Assembly (NCBI GenBank): GCA_051747385.1
Contig: JBNJGB010000029.1
Location: 23,011-87,010 of the forward strand
DNA: 64,000 nt
Direction of reading: 5' to 3'
From: JBNJGB01 sp051747385
GTDB lineage: Bacteria; Myxococcota_A; UBA9042; PHBI01; JACKFB01
Positions 54,943-64,000 of the stretch are shown piece after piece. The notes beneath the pieces are model-generated. The model was not told the origin of the DNA. It did not search any database and was given only the letters and a program-made list of their open reading frames with translations. The translations under genes and the position numbers were made by a program. How positions within the stretch are numbered: position 1 is the stretch's first letter; every line of letters begins with the position of its first letter.

Positions 54943-55095
54943 TCAGACCCGCCGAGGCAGGAAGGCGAGCGCCGTCCACACTCCGAGGCCGGCGACGAGG
55001 ACGACGAGGCCGTGCTGCACCACCGCCAGGAGCGCCGGAGGAGGCGCGCCCGGGGCCAGCCATCCGACGACGAGGACCAGGCCCCAGTGTGACAC
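54943..55095 (-). CDS. Possible small two-helix membrane protein
   Basis: GTG 55095 opens a 50-residue frame with two hydrophobic stretches (HWGLVLVVGWLAPGAPP and HGLVVLVAGLGVWTALAFL) and a C-terminal PRRV, a reasonable membrane hairpin. A G-rich stretch precedes the start. No homolog is recognised. It lies in the otherwise empty 550-base gap between the DUF4091-type gene and the beta-barrel gene. It may not be real. Confidence 0.3.
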   Translation of the reverse strand: MSHWGLVLVVGWLAPGAPPPALLAVVQHGLVVLVAGLGVWTALAFLPRRV

Positions 55096-55182
55096 CCCCT
55101 GTCGCCCCCGCATGGCGGCGAGGATGCTCGACGCGCTCCGCCCGGCGCAAGGGCGGGCCCTGGGCGTGGCGCAACGCCGCGC

Positions 55183-56403
55183 TCAGAAGAACGCCGACAT
55201 CTCGAGGTAGACCAGGTGGCCGTAGCTGCCGAACTCGCTGGTGAGGGTGGGGGCGGGGGCGACCTCGGGGCGGTCGCCGACGGTGGCGAAGGCGCCCAGG
55301 GCGACGGAGGTGTTCTGGGTGGCCTCCCAGGCGACGCGGGGCGTGAGGATGAGGCTGGGATCGACGACGTTGGCGATGGCCGACAGCTCCAGGGTGAGGC
55401 GGTCGACAGGTTCGTGGGAGGCCAGGACGCCCAGGTACCAGCGGCCGAGGAAGTAGGACTCGCCCCGGGACAGGGCCTCGCTCTGCGTGGCGTGGGATGC
55501 GTAGTCGTCCGGGTCGAGGACGCCCGTGCCGTTGTAGTGGGCCTCGACGGTGAGGATGGTGTCGGTCCGGAGCCAGTCGAAGCCCAGGGTGACACGGGGA
55601 AGCGCGGCCTCGTCGTCGCCCGGGTCCCACGGCTCGTGGACCTCGGCGCGGAGCTTGTAGAGGTCGAAGGTGGCCGACACGCCGGCCATGAGACCGAGCT
55701 GATCCCAGAACCTCCCGGCGGCGACGTAGACATCCCCGAAGCCCAGGTAGAAGGTCGCTCGCACGCCGCCCGACAGGTCGGAGAGGCCGCCGCGATCGGC
55801 CAGGACGAAGTCCAGCTCCAGGTCGGGGCCGATGGAGGTGATGGCGCGGACGGCGTCGATGCCGCGCTTCTGCGAGGTGTCCAGGTCGAACGGGCTGAAG
55901 GTCGCCCACACGTCGGAGACCTGGAACAGGTTGGCCGTGCCCCAGGTGATGGCCTGCCGCCCGAGCGAGAGGTCCACGGCGCCGAGGAACAGGCGCAGGG
56001 AGAAGCGGTCCAGGTCGTGCTCCAGCAGCAGGGTCTCGGACTCGGCGATCTCCGTGCGCAGCTCGACCGTGCGATCGGGGCGGTTGGTGACGCCGACGCC
56101 CACGGCGCTCCCGCCGAGGGTCGGCTCCGTGAGGGCCTGGAAGAACAGGCGCTGGTGCACGTCCAGGGTGGCCTTGCGGAAGAGGTCCAGGCGCCACTCG
56201 AGGCGGAGCACCGTGCCCTGCACGCCCACCTCCTCGGGGAGCCCGGCCGCCTCGGCGTCCTCGATCGCGGGAAGCTGGAGGCCCGACAGGGAGCGCGCGT
56301 AGCCGCCGAGCCTGAACACCACGTCGTCGGTCTCGACGATGGGCGGGGCCGCGATCGCGGGGCACGCGATCAGCAGGGCGAGGGCGAGCAGGGCGGACCG
56401 CAC
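55183..56403 (-). CDS. Outer-membrane beta-barrel protein, DUF1302-like
   Basis: The 406-residue protein has a signal peptide (cleavage near AIAAPP) and alternating amphipathic strands ending HLVYLEMSAFF, a terminal Phe typical of Bam substrates. The strand with DLSLGRQAITWGTANLFQVS resembles DUF1302-type barrels. It is the last gene of a five-gene operon, 4 bases after the ATPase gene. It probably forms the outer-membrane end of the exporter. The family call is by motif resemblance. Confidence 0.72.
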   Translation of the reverse strand: MRSALLALALLIACPAIAAPPIVETDDVVFRLGGYARSLSGLQLPAIEDAEAAGLPEEVGVQGTVLRLEWRLDLFRKATLDVHQRLFFQALTEPTLGGSAVGVGVTNRPDRTVELRTEIAESETLLLEHDLDRFSLRLFLGAVDLSLGRQAITWGTANLFQVSDVWATFSPFDLDTSQKRGIDAVRAITSIGPDLELDFVLADRGGLSDLSGGVRATFYLGFGDVYVAAGRFWDQLGLMAGVSATFDLYKLRAEVHEPWDPGDDEAALPRVTLGFDWLRTDTILTVEAHYNGTGVLDPDDYASHATQSEALSRGESYFLGRWYLGVLASHEPVDRLTLELSAIANVVDPSLILTPRVAWEATQNTSVALGAFATVGDRPEVAPAPTLTSEFGSYGHLVYLEMSAFF

Positions 56404-56407
56404 GCGC

Positions 56408-57106
56408 TCAGGCCTCCTTCCGCTCGTCCCGGGCGACGCTCCCGTCCTTGAGGTGGATGACCCGGCGCGTGTGCTCCATGAGGTGCTCGTCGTGGGAGGC
56501 GAACACGAAGGTGGTGCCGCTCTCCCGGTTCAGCTCCAGCATGAGGTCGATGAGCTGCTCGGAGGTGGCGCTGTCCAGGTTGGCCGTCGGCTCGTCGGCG
56601 AGGACCAGGCCCGGGTTCGAGGCGAGGGCCCGGACGACGGCGACGCGCTGCTGCTGGCCGCCGCTCAGCTCGTTGGGGCGGCGATCCATCATGTCCGCGA
56701 GGCCCACGCGCTCCAGCAGGGGCTCCACCCGGCGGCGTCGCTCGGCCTTGGACAGTCCCTGGAGGACGAGGGTGTACTCGGCGTTCTCGTAGGCCGTGAA
56801 GACGGGGAGCAGGTTGTAGGCCTGGAAGACGAAGCCCACGTGCTCCAGCCGGAACAGCGCGGCCTCGCGGCGCCCCAGCCCGGTCACGTCGTGGTCCTCG
56901 ACGCGCACGCGGCCCTCCGTGGGCCGGTCCAGGGTCCCGACGATGTTCAGGAGGGTCGACTTGCCGGAGCCGGACGGCCCCACGAGCGCCGTGAACTCGC
57001 CGTGGGAGATGTCCAGGTCCACGCCGCGCAGCGCGTGCACCTCCACGGCGCCGTCGTGGTAGACGCGCGTGACGCCGCGGACCTCGACCAGCGGTGTGTC
57101 GCTCAT
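56408..57106 (-). CDS. ABC transporter ATP-binding protein, LolD/MacB type
   Basis: The 232-residue protein has Walker A GPSGSGKST (43-51), a Q-loop in FVFQAYNLLPVFTAYEN, the signature LSGGQQQR, and Walker B VLADEPTANLDS. Members of this type power mechanotransmission permeases with FtsX domains. The ATG overlaps the permease stop as ATGA. It works with the two permeases upstream. Confidence 0.95.
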   Translation of the reverse strand: MSDTPLVEVRGVTRVYHDGAVEVHALRGVDLDISHGEFTALVGPSGSGKSTLLNIVGTLDRPTEGRVRVEDHDVTGLGRREAALFRLEHVGFVFQAYNLLPVFTAYENAEYTLVLQGLSKAERRRRVEPLLERVGLADMMDRRPNELSGGQQQRVAVVRALASNPGLVLADEPTANLDSATSEQLIDLMLELNRESGTTFVFASHDEHLMEHTRRVIHLKDGSVARDERKEA

Positions 57107-58341
57107 GCGTACGTCCTCATGGCTTCGGCGGGTTGGACCCGGGTGGCCCGCCACGCGGGGTACATGGCGCTGACGACGACCAGCGCGAACACGACGAGGG
57201 TGGCGGTCGCCCAGCGGATCGGGTCGACGACGCTCCGGATGACCATGTCCTCGAGCACGACGCCGGAGACCTCGATGTCGGCCGACGAGATCACGGACAG
57301 GTCGAGCCCCACGTGGGCGAACCACAGGTGGCCGAGGTAGCCCAGGCCCAGGCCGATGGTGACGCAGATGCCGGCCAGCAGCGTCGTCTCGTAGACCACG
57401 AGGCGGAACAGGCGCGCCGGCGTGAGCCCGATGGCGGACAGCAGGCCGAGCTCCCGGATGCGCTCCATGACCGACATGAGGATGGTGTTGGCGATGCCGA
57501 ACACCACGATGAGGAAGACGACGAACGCGAAGACCTCGTTCATGGAGCTGTCGATCTCGATGAAGCCCACCAGCTCCGGCATGGCCTCGTCCCAGGTGAG
57601 CAGCTCCAGGCCCTCCGTGCGCTCGCCCAGGCGGGCGGCGATGCGATCCCGGACCTCGGCCCGCTGGGAGTCGTCCCGGAGGACCACCCCGACCTGCGTG
57701 AGCCGGCCCTCCATGCCCAGGGCGCCCCGGGCGGCGGGCAGGGTCGTGTAGGCCGCCGCCTCGTCGAGCATCTCGGAGCCCGTCTCCAGGACGCCGGTGA
57801 GGTGGAACAGGGCCCGGACCATGTCGCCGTTCGGATCCGTGGCCGTCACCACGACGCGATCGCCCATCTCCAGGCCCAGGTCGTCCACGATGCCCCTGCC
57901 GAGCACGATGGGATCGTCGGCCTCTCCGCCGAGGAAGCTCCCCTCCGTGACGTACCGGCTCAGGTCCTGGAGGGTGGCCTCCTCGTCCGGCGCGATCCCC
58001 TGGAGCTGCGCGCCCGCGTTGCCCCGGGGCGAGGAGACGAGCACCTGGGAGAGCACGCGCGGGAGCGCCGCCTCCACCCCGGGCGTGCCCCGGATCGTCT
58101 CGAGGACGGGCGCGGGATCCGCGAGGACGATCTCGCTCCCGCGGCTCTTCCAGTAGCCGCCGCCGTGCACCAGGACGCTCCCGCCCGCCGTCCGGACCGC
58201 GGAGTCCATCATCTGCTCGTACGTGGCGTCCGCCGTCCCGTAGGAGATGAGCTGCAGGGCGAAGCTGAGCGAGATCGCCGTCCCGGTGATGAGGGTGCGC
58301 GTCCGGTTCCGCCAGAGGTTGCGCCAGGCGAGGAGCCACAT
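57103..58341 (-). CDS. FtsX/MacB-type ABC permease, second of pair
   Basis: The 412-residue protein has an N-terminal membrane segment after MWLLAWRNLWRNRTRTLITG, a large periplasmic domain, and three C-terminal segments containing ERIRELGLLSAIGLTPARLF, the conserved FtsX core. It is 3 bases from the first permease. Together they should form a LolCE-like heterodimer that moves lipid or lipoprotein out of the inner membrane. Confidence 0.92.
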   Translation of the reverse strand: MWLLAWRNLWRNRTRTLITGTAISLSFALQLISYGTADATYEQMMDSAVRTAGGSVLVHGGGYWKSRGSEIVLADPAPVLETIRGTPGVEAALPRVLSQVLVSSPRGNAGAQLQGIAPDEEATLQDLSRYVTEGSFLGGEADDPIVLGRGIVDDLGLEMGDRVVVTATDPNGDMVRALFHLTGVLETGSEMLDEAAAYTTLPAARGALGMEGRLTQVGVVLRDDSQRAEVRDRIAARLGERTEGLELLTWDEAMPELVGFIEIDSSMNEVFAFVVFLIVVFGIANTILMSVMERIRELGLLSAIGLTPARLFRLVVYETTLLAGICVTIGLGLGYLGHLWFAHVGLDLSVISSADIEVSGVVLEDMVIRSVVDPIRWATATLVVFALVVVSAMYPAWRATRVQPAEAMRTYA

Positions 58342-58344
58342 GCC

Positions 58345-59613
58345 TCACTGCCTCCCTGCGATGGCCGCGACGATGGGGAGCCGGGCCGACTCGCGCGCCG
58401 GCCACAGACCGCAGAGGAACGCCACCACCCCGAGGGTGATCACGGGCTTCAGGATCGCCTCGGCGGTGACGCGGAAGTACAGCCGATCCTCGAAGGCGAC
58501 GCCCATGTACGACAGGCCCGAGGCCCCGGTGTCGCTGAACATGGCCATGTCGAAGCCGGCGACCCCGTGCCAGGCGGCCACGCCCGCGCCGAGGGCCACG
58601 CCGAGCACGGTCCCGAGCGCCGTCAGGGCCAGGGTCTCGGCCACGACCATCCGCCCCATGCGCGCCGGCGTCATCCCGATGGCCTGCAGCACCCCGAACT
58701 CCCGCCGCCGCTCCAGCACGCTCATCCGCTGGGTGTTCAGGATGCCCAGGGCGGCGATGAGGTAGACGATGACGTAGAGGATGATGAGCGAGTTGTCGGA
58801 GAACTCCACGAGGGCCGCGAACTCGGGGACGACGTCCTGCCAGGGGCGGACCACCAGCCTCGACTCCCCGGGGGGCGGCGGCAGGGCCGCTTCGATCGCC
58901 CCGGCCACGGCCCGCGGGGGATGCTCCCGGTCCGCCAGGACGGCGATCTCGTGGAGCTTCCCGTCCAGGGCCGCCAGGTACTGCACGTCCTCCAGGTGGG
59001 CGTAGATGGCGCTCCGGTCGAGCATGGAGTTGCCGGTGGACACGGTCCCCACGACCTCCAGGACGTCGTTGCCCAGGGAGCCGTTGGCCGCCTGGAGGAA
59101 GACCACCAGCTCGTCGCCGACGGCCACGTCCAGCAGGTTCGCCATGCCCTTGCCCAGGACGGCCTCGCGCGGCGCCGGGGGCTCGGGCGGGTCGTCGCGC
59201 AGCCAGGAGCCCCGGACGATGCCCTCGTCCAGGCCGCTGACGGCGACCTCGGCGTCCGGCTCGACCCCCACGAGCCGCGCCACGACCGAGCGCTTCTCGT
59301 GGCCCACCAGCCCGTAGACCTTCACGCGCGGCGAGGCGCCCACCACGCCCGGCACGCCGCGGATCGCCTCGACCTGATCGTCCGTGCGCGGGAAGGCGTG
59401 GAAGATGCTGGGCTCCTCCACGTAGTCCTCGCGCTGGATCTGCACGTGCCCGATCTCCACCGCCACGGCGCCGCGGACCATCTGCGCGAGCATCGCGTCC
59501 GTCATGCACTGGGTCCACACGAGCAGCGCCACCGCGACGGCGATGCCCCCGACGGTGAGGGCGCTGCGCCAGCGGTTGCGGAAGACGTTGCGGACGGCCA
59601 GGGGGAGGTTCAC
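58345..59613 (-). CDS. FtsX/MacB-type ABC permease, first of pair
   Basis: The 422-residue protein has the same layout as its neighbour: MNLPLAVRNVFRNRWRSALT, a periplasmic MacB-like domain and RRREFGVLQAIGMTPARMGR in the C-terminal membrane core. The stop is 3 bases from the second permease start, and the start is 7 bases after the LolA-like gene. Confidence 0.92.
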   Translation of the reverse strand: MNLPLAVRNVFRNRWRSALTVGGIAVAVALLVWTQCMTDAMLAQMVRGAVAVEIGHVQIQREDYVEEPSIFHAFPRTDDQVEAIRGVPGVVGASPRVKVYGLVGHEKRSVVARLVGVEPDAEVAVSGLDEGIVRGSWLRDDPPEPPAPREAVLGKGMANLLDVAVGDELVVFLQAANGSLGNDVLEVVGTVSTGNSMLDRSAIYAHLEDVQYLAALDGKLHEIAVLADREHPPRAVAGAIEAALPPPPGESRLVVRPWQDVVPEFAALVEFSDNSLIILYVIVYLIAALGILNTQRMSVLERRREFGVLQAIGMTPARMGRMVVAETLALTALGTVLGVALGAGVAAWHGVAGFDMAMFSDTGASGLSYMGVAFEDRLYFRVTAEAILKPVITLGVVAFLCGLWPARESARLPIVAAIAGRQ

Positions 59614-59620
59614 GGGGCGA

Positions 59621-60391
59621 TCAACGCTGCTGCGCGGCCCGGCGGACCCCGCGGGGCGTGAACATGCGCTCCGAGACGTCGACGCCGAACTCCAGGTCCT
59701 CGTAGACGACCCGCGTGAACTCCGTCGGCTTGTCCAGGGGCCGCATCTCGAGGACGGTGGGGAGCTTCCGATCGTCCATGGTGCGGACCTTCGAGAAGGT
59801 CATCCGGCGGACCACCTCCTCCTCGTCGTAGTAGTCCGCGCGGACCGGGAGCCACTCCTCCGGGGTCAGGTGGAAGACGACGCTGGACCAGACCACCGCG
59901 GCGTCCTCCTTCGGGGTGAGGGTGAGCTTCAGGTGGCGCTCCCCGTCCAGGTCGGCCCAGGCGTGGCGCGAGTCGTAGTCGTCGTCGTAGCTGGTCTCGC
60001 GCATGAGGTCGTCGTTGGTGAAGTGGCTCCCCATCCAGCTTTCGGACAGCAGCCCCGAGGGGATGCGGATGAGCCGGTCGGCCCGCGGCGCGTAGTTCCA
60101 GAGGCCCTCCTCCGTGCGGAGGGTGGCGGTGCCGGCCTCGCGCGCCGGCTTCCGCACCACCATCAGGGCGTCGTCGTCGCCCTCGGACCACGCCTCGATG
60201 GTCAGGCTCCGGCGGTAGTTCTCCGTCCGGACCTCCATGGTCATGGTCCCGTGGGACGAGTCCGCCCGGTACAGATCGTCCAGGTGGTCGATGACCTCGT
60301 CCAGGTCCGGCAGGGGCGGCTTTTCTGCCGCGGCCGGCGTGCCCAGGGCGGCCACGAGCAGGACGGCTTCGAGCAGTCGGCGCACGATCAT
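59621..60391 (-). CDS. LolA-like periplasmic lipoprotein-sorting protein
   Basis: ATG 60391 follows AGGAGGAG and gives a 256-residue protein with a signal peptide (cleavage near AAAEKP). The half-barrel pattern with MTMEVRTENYRRSLTIEAWS, then LWNYAPRADRLIRIPSGLL and RVVYEDLEFGVDVSERMFTP is that of outer membrane lipoprotein-sorting proteins. It is the first gene of the operon with two permeases, an ATPase and a barrel. It likely carries a lipid cargo between the permeases and the barrel. Confidence 0.85.
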   Translation of the reverse strand: MIVRRLLEAVLLVAALGTPAAAEKPPLPDLDEVIDHLDDLYRADSSHGTMTMEVRTENYRRSLTIEAWSEGDDDALMVVRKPAREAGTATLRTEEGLWNYAPRADRLIRIPSGLLSESWMGSHFTNDDLMRETSYDDDYDSRHAWADLDGERHLKLTLTPKEDAAVVWSSVVFHLTPEEWLPVRADYYDEEEVVRRMTFSKVRTMDDRKLPTVLEMRPLDKPTEFTRVVYEDLEFGVDVSERMFTPRGVRRAAQQR

Positions 60392-60466
60392 GGCTCCTCC
60401 TCGGGTGCGAGGATGCGCCGCGCGCCGCACGTGTCAAGCCGGGCTGCGGCCGTGGTCGCGCCGACT

Positions 60467-60510
60467 GGCGCCCCGGAGAGGGGAGGAGGACGAACCCCTC
60501 CCGGGGCGCC
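60467..60510 (-). terminator. Strong hairpin after the Cys-rich lipoprotein gene
   Basis: GGCGCCCCGG (60467-60476) pairs perfectly with CCGGGGCGCC (60501-60510), and GAGGGG/CCCCTC extends the stem past one bulged base. It lies 13 bases after the stop of the 60523 gene. No U tract follows, so it is a transcript-end or stability hairpin rather than a textbook terminator. Confidence 0.5.
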
Positions 60511-60522
60511 GGAGGCTCCCCG

Positions 60523-61248
60523 CTACTCGAGGATGCAGCTCGGGACGCCGTCCGACCCGCTCAGGCACACACACGTTCCGAAGTAGCAGCCGGGCTCGCC
60601 CTCGCAGGCCTCCTGGCTCTCGTCGGTCATGCCGTCACAGTCGTCGTCCAGGCCGTTGCACGTCTCGGGGGTGACTTCTGCGCTGCAGTCGCCCCACTGG
60701 CCGTCGACGCACACCTGGACGCCCTCGTGGCATCCTGCAGTGCACGGCTTCGCTTCGCCGTCCTCGCAGGCGGCGTCCGAGGCCGGCGGGCCGCACTCAC
60801 CGCCGGGCTTTCCGACGTCGGACCGGGCGGCCTGCTGCTGGATCATGCCCTTCTCGCGGCCGGTGATGAGCCCGGCGCGCCTCGCCTGGTTGGTCTCGTG
60901 TGCGACGCACGAGACATAGGAGCCGTGGTTCCACCAGCAGTCGTTCGGTGGACACTCCGCCTCCACGACCTGCCAGCCGGAGCACCCGTCGGCGTCCACG
61001 ATGGCGCCGGCCGTGGTGGCCTGGCAGAGGTCGTCTCCGTCCATCACGCCGTCGTCGTCGGAGTCCACGGGATCGCCCACGACGATGCCGCCGCTGCTCT
61101 CCTGCGCGAGAGCGGTCGTCTCGCTGCCGTCGCCGTCCTGGGACAGGAGGCACCCGCCGAGCAGCAGCCCGGCTGCACCGATGATCACCGAGCACCACGC
61201 GAGCGCACGCCACACGCGGGCGCCGCACCTCGGATTCGAGATCCGCAT
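60523..61248 (-). CDS. Cys-rich lipoprotein with calcium-binding-type and MopE-type motifs
   Basis: ATG 61248 gives a 241-residue protein with lipobox LLLGGC. PVDSDDDGVMDGDDLCQATT is a thrombospondin type-3-like calcium repeat. Later, CTAGCHEGVQVCVDGQWGDC and CNGLDDDCDGMTDE form a MopE-type putative metal-binding region. Many Cys suggest a disulfide-rich, surface-exposed structure. The role is unknown. A truncated cousin lies at 33711-33809. Confidence 0.75.
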   Translation of the reverse strand: MRISNPRCGARVWRALAWCSVIIGAAGLLLGGCLLSQDGDGSETTALAQESSGGIVVGDPVDSDDDGVMDGDDLCQATTAGAIVDADGCSGWQVVEAECPPNDCWWNHGSYVSCVAHETNQARRAGLITGREKGMIQQQAARSDVGKPGGECGPPASDAACEDGEAKPCTAGCHEGVQVCVDGQWGDCSAEVTPETCNGLDDDCDGMTDESQEACEGEPGCYFGTCVCLSGSDGVPSCILE

Positions 61249-61374
61249 GTCACACCCCCTCCGCCCTGTCGGGCACGCGATTGTCTGCGTGCGTTCAGGA
61301 TCGCTCTTCGGCACCCCGGCGTGAAGTCTGGAGCACTATTCCGAGCGGAGGGGGCTCCGTGCCCTGGCCTGCGT

Positions 61375-61447
61375 TTCTCACGAGACGTCGAGCGAAGCGC
61401 CGGGAGACGCGGGTGGATCCCAAGCTGCAGCCGGCGGATGGTGAGAA
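61375..61447. repeat. 73-bp interspersed repeat with TTCTCAC/GTGAGAA ends, copy 2
   Basis: Same length and orientation as 7960-8032, with about six substitutions. It lies 10 bases beyond the 3' end of the aldehyde dehydrogenase gene, as copy 1 lies just beyond the cytochrome gene. Confidence 0.8.
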
Positions 61448-61457
61448 ATGCAGGCCC

Positions 61458-63221
61458 TTATCCTTTCAGGGATCCGAGGATGATGCCCGGCACCTCGAGC
61501 CAGCTCGGGTTGGCCTCGAACGCAGCGAGTTTCCTGGCGATCCGAGCGCTGTTGCGGTTCGTCACGAACCAGGGGGGCGTGGGGTTGATGCGGAACGGGC
61601 CGCGGACGACGGACTTCTCGGGCTTGTCGAACAGGAAGCTGTTGTGGACCACGCCGACGCCGCTCTGGATGTCGTAGATGTCGTGGCCCGGATAGGCGCC
61701 CCAGGTCGTCGTGACCAGCGCGTAGGCGAGGGCGGGCCAGTGGTTCACCGCGACGGCGCCGTAGTGGAGATCGTCCACCGCGCGATCCACCGCCTCCTTC
61801 ACCTGCGGGTCCTCGAGGCTGTCCGGGTGCACGAGGATGGCGGCGTTGAGGGTGCCCCACAGCCTGTCGTTGCAGAAGGCGACCGCGCGGTCGACGTACT
61901 CGGCCACGGACGAGGCCTCGAGGGGCATCTCGCCGAAGACGCCGCAGAAGGCCTCCGTCGTGAAGGCGGGGTCGTCCTGTGCGTCCGGGTCCAGGTCCGC
62001 CATGAGGGTCCACGGGAGGCCGCCGGGCTGCTCCCGGCCCAGGGTCTCGGCGTCCGGGTGGGAGTCCTTGAAGAGCTTCCAGCGATCCTCCGCGCCCGGA
62101 TAGTAGGCGCGGCGCCACGGCGTCTCGTCGAGGACCTTCCGCACGCCGTCCAACAACGCCTTCCGCTGCTCCCAGGCGCGGTGGGTGACGATGACGCGGG
62201 TCGCGTTGCAGTTGAAGCCGGCGTTGTTCGCCAGGGACGAGGCCAGGTTGGCCGCCTGGAACTCCAGATCCCCCTTCTTCCAGGGGCCGGGGACCACGAT
62301 GATCGGGCTGACGTTGCCCAGCTCGCTGGTGATGCGCTTCGTGTGGAGCGGGTCACGCTCGCGCTTGCGGCGCTCCCCGTCCGGGCCGGGGCCGAACACG
62401 ATGGCGTCGTGGGTCTTGTCCGATCCCGTGATGTGGATCTCGTCCACCAGGTCGTGCTGGCAGAGGAACTTCCCCTCGTCCGCCCCGCCGTAGACCACGC
62501 GGACGAAGCCCTGCTCCACGAGCGCCTGGAAGGCCTCGTCCACGAAGGGCCCCAGGTACTCGTTGACCGGGTTCATCTTGAGGACGCAGACCTGATCCTC
62601 GACGAAGAGCTTGTACAGGACGTCCATGGGCCCGATGGACGAGACGTTGCCCGCCCCGAGGACCAGCGCCACCTTGCCCTCCACGGGCTCGCCCGAGGCC
62701 TTCTTCCGGTAGATGCGCGCCTGGTTCTCGGAGAGGTTCTGCTCCGTGACGCCCGGCTGCATCCGGACCTCGCCGCTGAAGCCCCTGTAGAACAGCTTGT
62801 CGTAGACGTCGACCGGGAAGACGCCGACGGAGACCTGCCCGGAGTCCAGCGTCGTGATCGGCCCGGGCGGGACGGGGCGGCCGTGCTCGCGGATCTGCTC
62901 CAGGGACTCCTGGAACAGGCGCAGGTTCCGGAGGAGGGCGAACGGGCCGCCGAGCCACTCCTCGCCCTCGCCGCCGCTGCCCGGCTCGATGCCCTTCGCC
63001 TCCAGGGCGCGGGCGACCCAGCGATCCGCCACCGCCCAGGTGTCGCGGCGCAGCCGGCGGAGCAGGGCGATGCGCTCCTCGAGGTCCAGGGCGACCCAGG
63101 CCTCCTTCTTCTCGGCCAGGACGCCCAGGGCGCGCTCCATGTCGGTCGTGGAGCTGGGCGGGATGGTGCTCTCCGCCTGGGGGATGGCGGCGGTCCCACG
63201 GGGCTGGGGGACGGCGGTCAT
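61458..63221 (-). CDS. Aldehyde dehydrogenase family protein
   Basis: The 587-residue protein is longer than usual ALDHs. It has the NAD-fold region and HITGSDKTHDAIVFG, the Glu motif ITSELGNVSPIIVVPGPW, and the catalytic Cys in NNAGFNCNATRVIVTH. The C-terminal region ends with a GIILGSLKG tail. The start is preceded by AGGAGA. The changed ELGN (usually ELGG) and the roughly 100-residue N-terminal extension set it apart. It may oxidise an aldehyde or act as an acyl-CoA-type reductase; the substrate is unknown. Confidence 0.87.
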   Translation of the reverse strand: MTAVPQPRGTAAIPQAESTIPPSSTTDMERALGVLAEKKEAWVALDLEERIALLRRLRRDTWAVADRWVARALEAKGIEPGSGGEGEEWLGGPFALLRNLRLFQESLEQIREHGRPVPPGPITTLDSGQVSVGVFPVDVYDKLFYRGFSGEVRMQPGVTEQNLSENQARIYRKKASGEPVEGKVALVLGAGNVSSIGPMDVLYKLFVEDQVCVLKMNPVNEYLGPFVDEAFQALVEQGFVRVVYGGADEGKFLCQHDLVDEIHITGSDKTHDAIVFGPGPDGERRKRERDPLHTKRITSELGNVSPIIVVPGPWKKGDLEFQAANLASSLANNAGFNCNATRVIVTHRAWEQRKALLDGVRKVLDETPWRRAYYPGAEDRWKLFKDSHPDAETLGREQPGGLPWTLMADLDPDAQDDPAFTTEAFCGVFGEMPLEASSVAEYVDRAVAFCNDRLWGTLNAAILVHPDSLEDPQVKEAVDRAVDDLHYGAVAVNHWPALAYALVTTTWGAYPGHDIYDIQSGVGVVHNSFLFDKPEKSVVRGPFRINPTPPWFVTNRNSARIARKLAAFEANPSWLEVPGIILGSLKG

Positions 63222-63266
63222 GGTGTCTCCTCTGTGCTGTGTGACGGGAGGAGACCGCGCCGCCCC

Positions 63267-64000
<734 letters not shown>

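Noticed and set aside
56408..59518. Minus-strand ORF of over 1000 codons
   Set aside because: Only its last 233 codons are the ABC ATPase; the rest is an out-of-frame reading of the two permease genes.

Overview
The window is very GC-rich, densely coded DNA from a member of the Myxococcota or a close deltaproteobacterial relative. The clearest evidence is two secreted proteins ending in MYXO-CTERM-type sorting tails (Cys-rich start, one membrane helix, Arg cluster) near 33.6 kb and 52.0 kb. Many predicted lipoproteins, several outer-membrane beta-barrel candidates and an ExbB-ExbD-TonB operon show a double-membrane cell. This assignment is an inference from gene content; no rRNA or tRNA gene was found.

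Layout. 0-2.4 kb: a truncated sulfotransferase, APS kinase and a lipoprotein. 2.5-6.2 kb (minus): murD, an atypical murC and a HEAT-like lipoprotein. 6.3-8 kb: a tetraheme cytochrome with a degenerate 5'-nucleotidase-like domain. 8.3-11.8 kb (minus): an ilv operon (large subunit, ACT subunit, MBL hydrolase) behind two successive leader-peptide attenuators. 11.8-15.5 kb: trmL, a ParA-type ATPase with duplicated zinc fingers, a ComEA-like protein and a DUF3467 gene. 15.6-20.2 kb: glpK, rho, rpmE and prfA; the prfA end lies in a 309-bp tandem duplication. 20.8-26.4 kb: a helix-hairpin-helix beta-barrel protein, divergent from a five-fold lamin-tail lipoprotein coupled to a secreted nuclease. 27.7-36.5 kb: a radical SAM enzyme, remnants of an N-type ATPase operon, a MITE, a cation/proton antiporter, a CocE-type hydrolase, a BCCT transporter and a nucleotidyltransferase pair.

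36.5-41.6 kb: tonB-exbD-exbB, then yebC-ruvC-ruvA-ruvB. 41.6-46.8 kb: a secreted HIRAN protein, tryptophanase, a decayed DUF222/HNH gene, an M14 carboxypeptidase and catalase. 47-50.7 kb: a second MITE, then a TPP-enzyme/epimerase operon divergent from a TetR regulator with a palindromic operator between them. 50.7-60.4 kb: two secreted proteins and a tight five-gene operon (LolA-like protein, two FtsX-type permeases, ATPase, beta-barrel). 60.5-64 kb: a Cys-rich lipoprotein, an aldehyde dehydrogenase and the C-terminal half of EttA.

Most of the window is chromosomal backbone. The most notable features are: (1) tandem ilv attenuators, each with its own Ile/Leu/Val-rich peptide, antiterminator pairing and terminator; (2) a roughly 160-bp MITE family with terminal inverted repeats, 10-bp target duplications and a variable hexamer tract, whose left end also precedes a DUF222/HNH pseudogene; (3) a collapsed ATPase operon keeping pieces of atpD, atpF and atpG in order; (4) a possible surface DNA-handling locus at 20.8-26.4 kb. 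No CRISPR array, prophage or intact transposase gene was seen.
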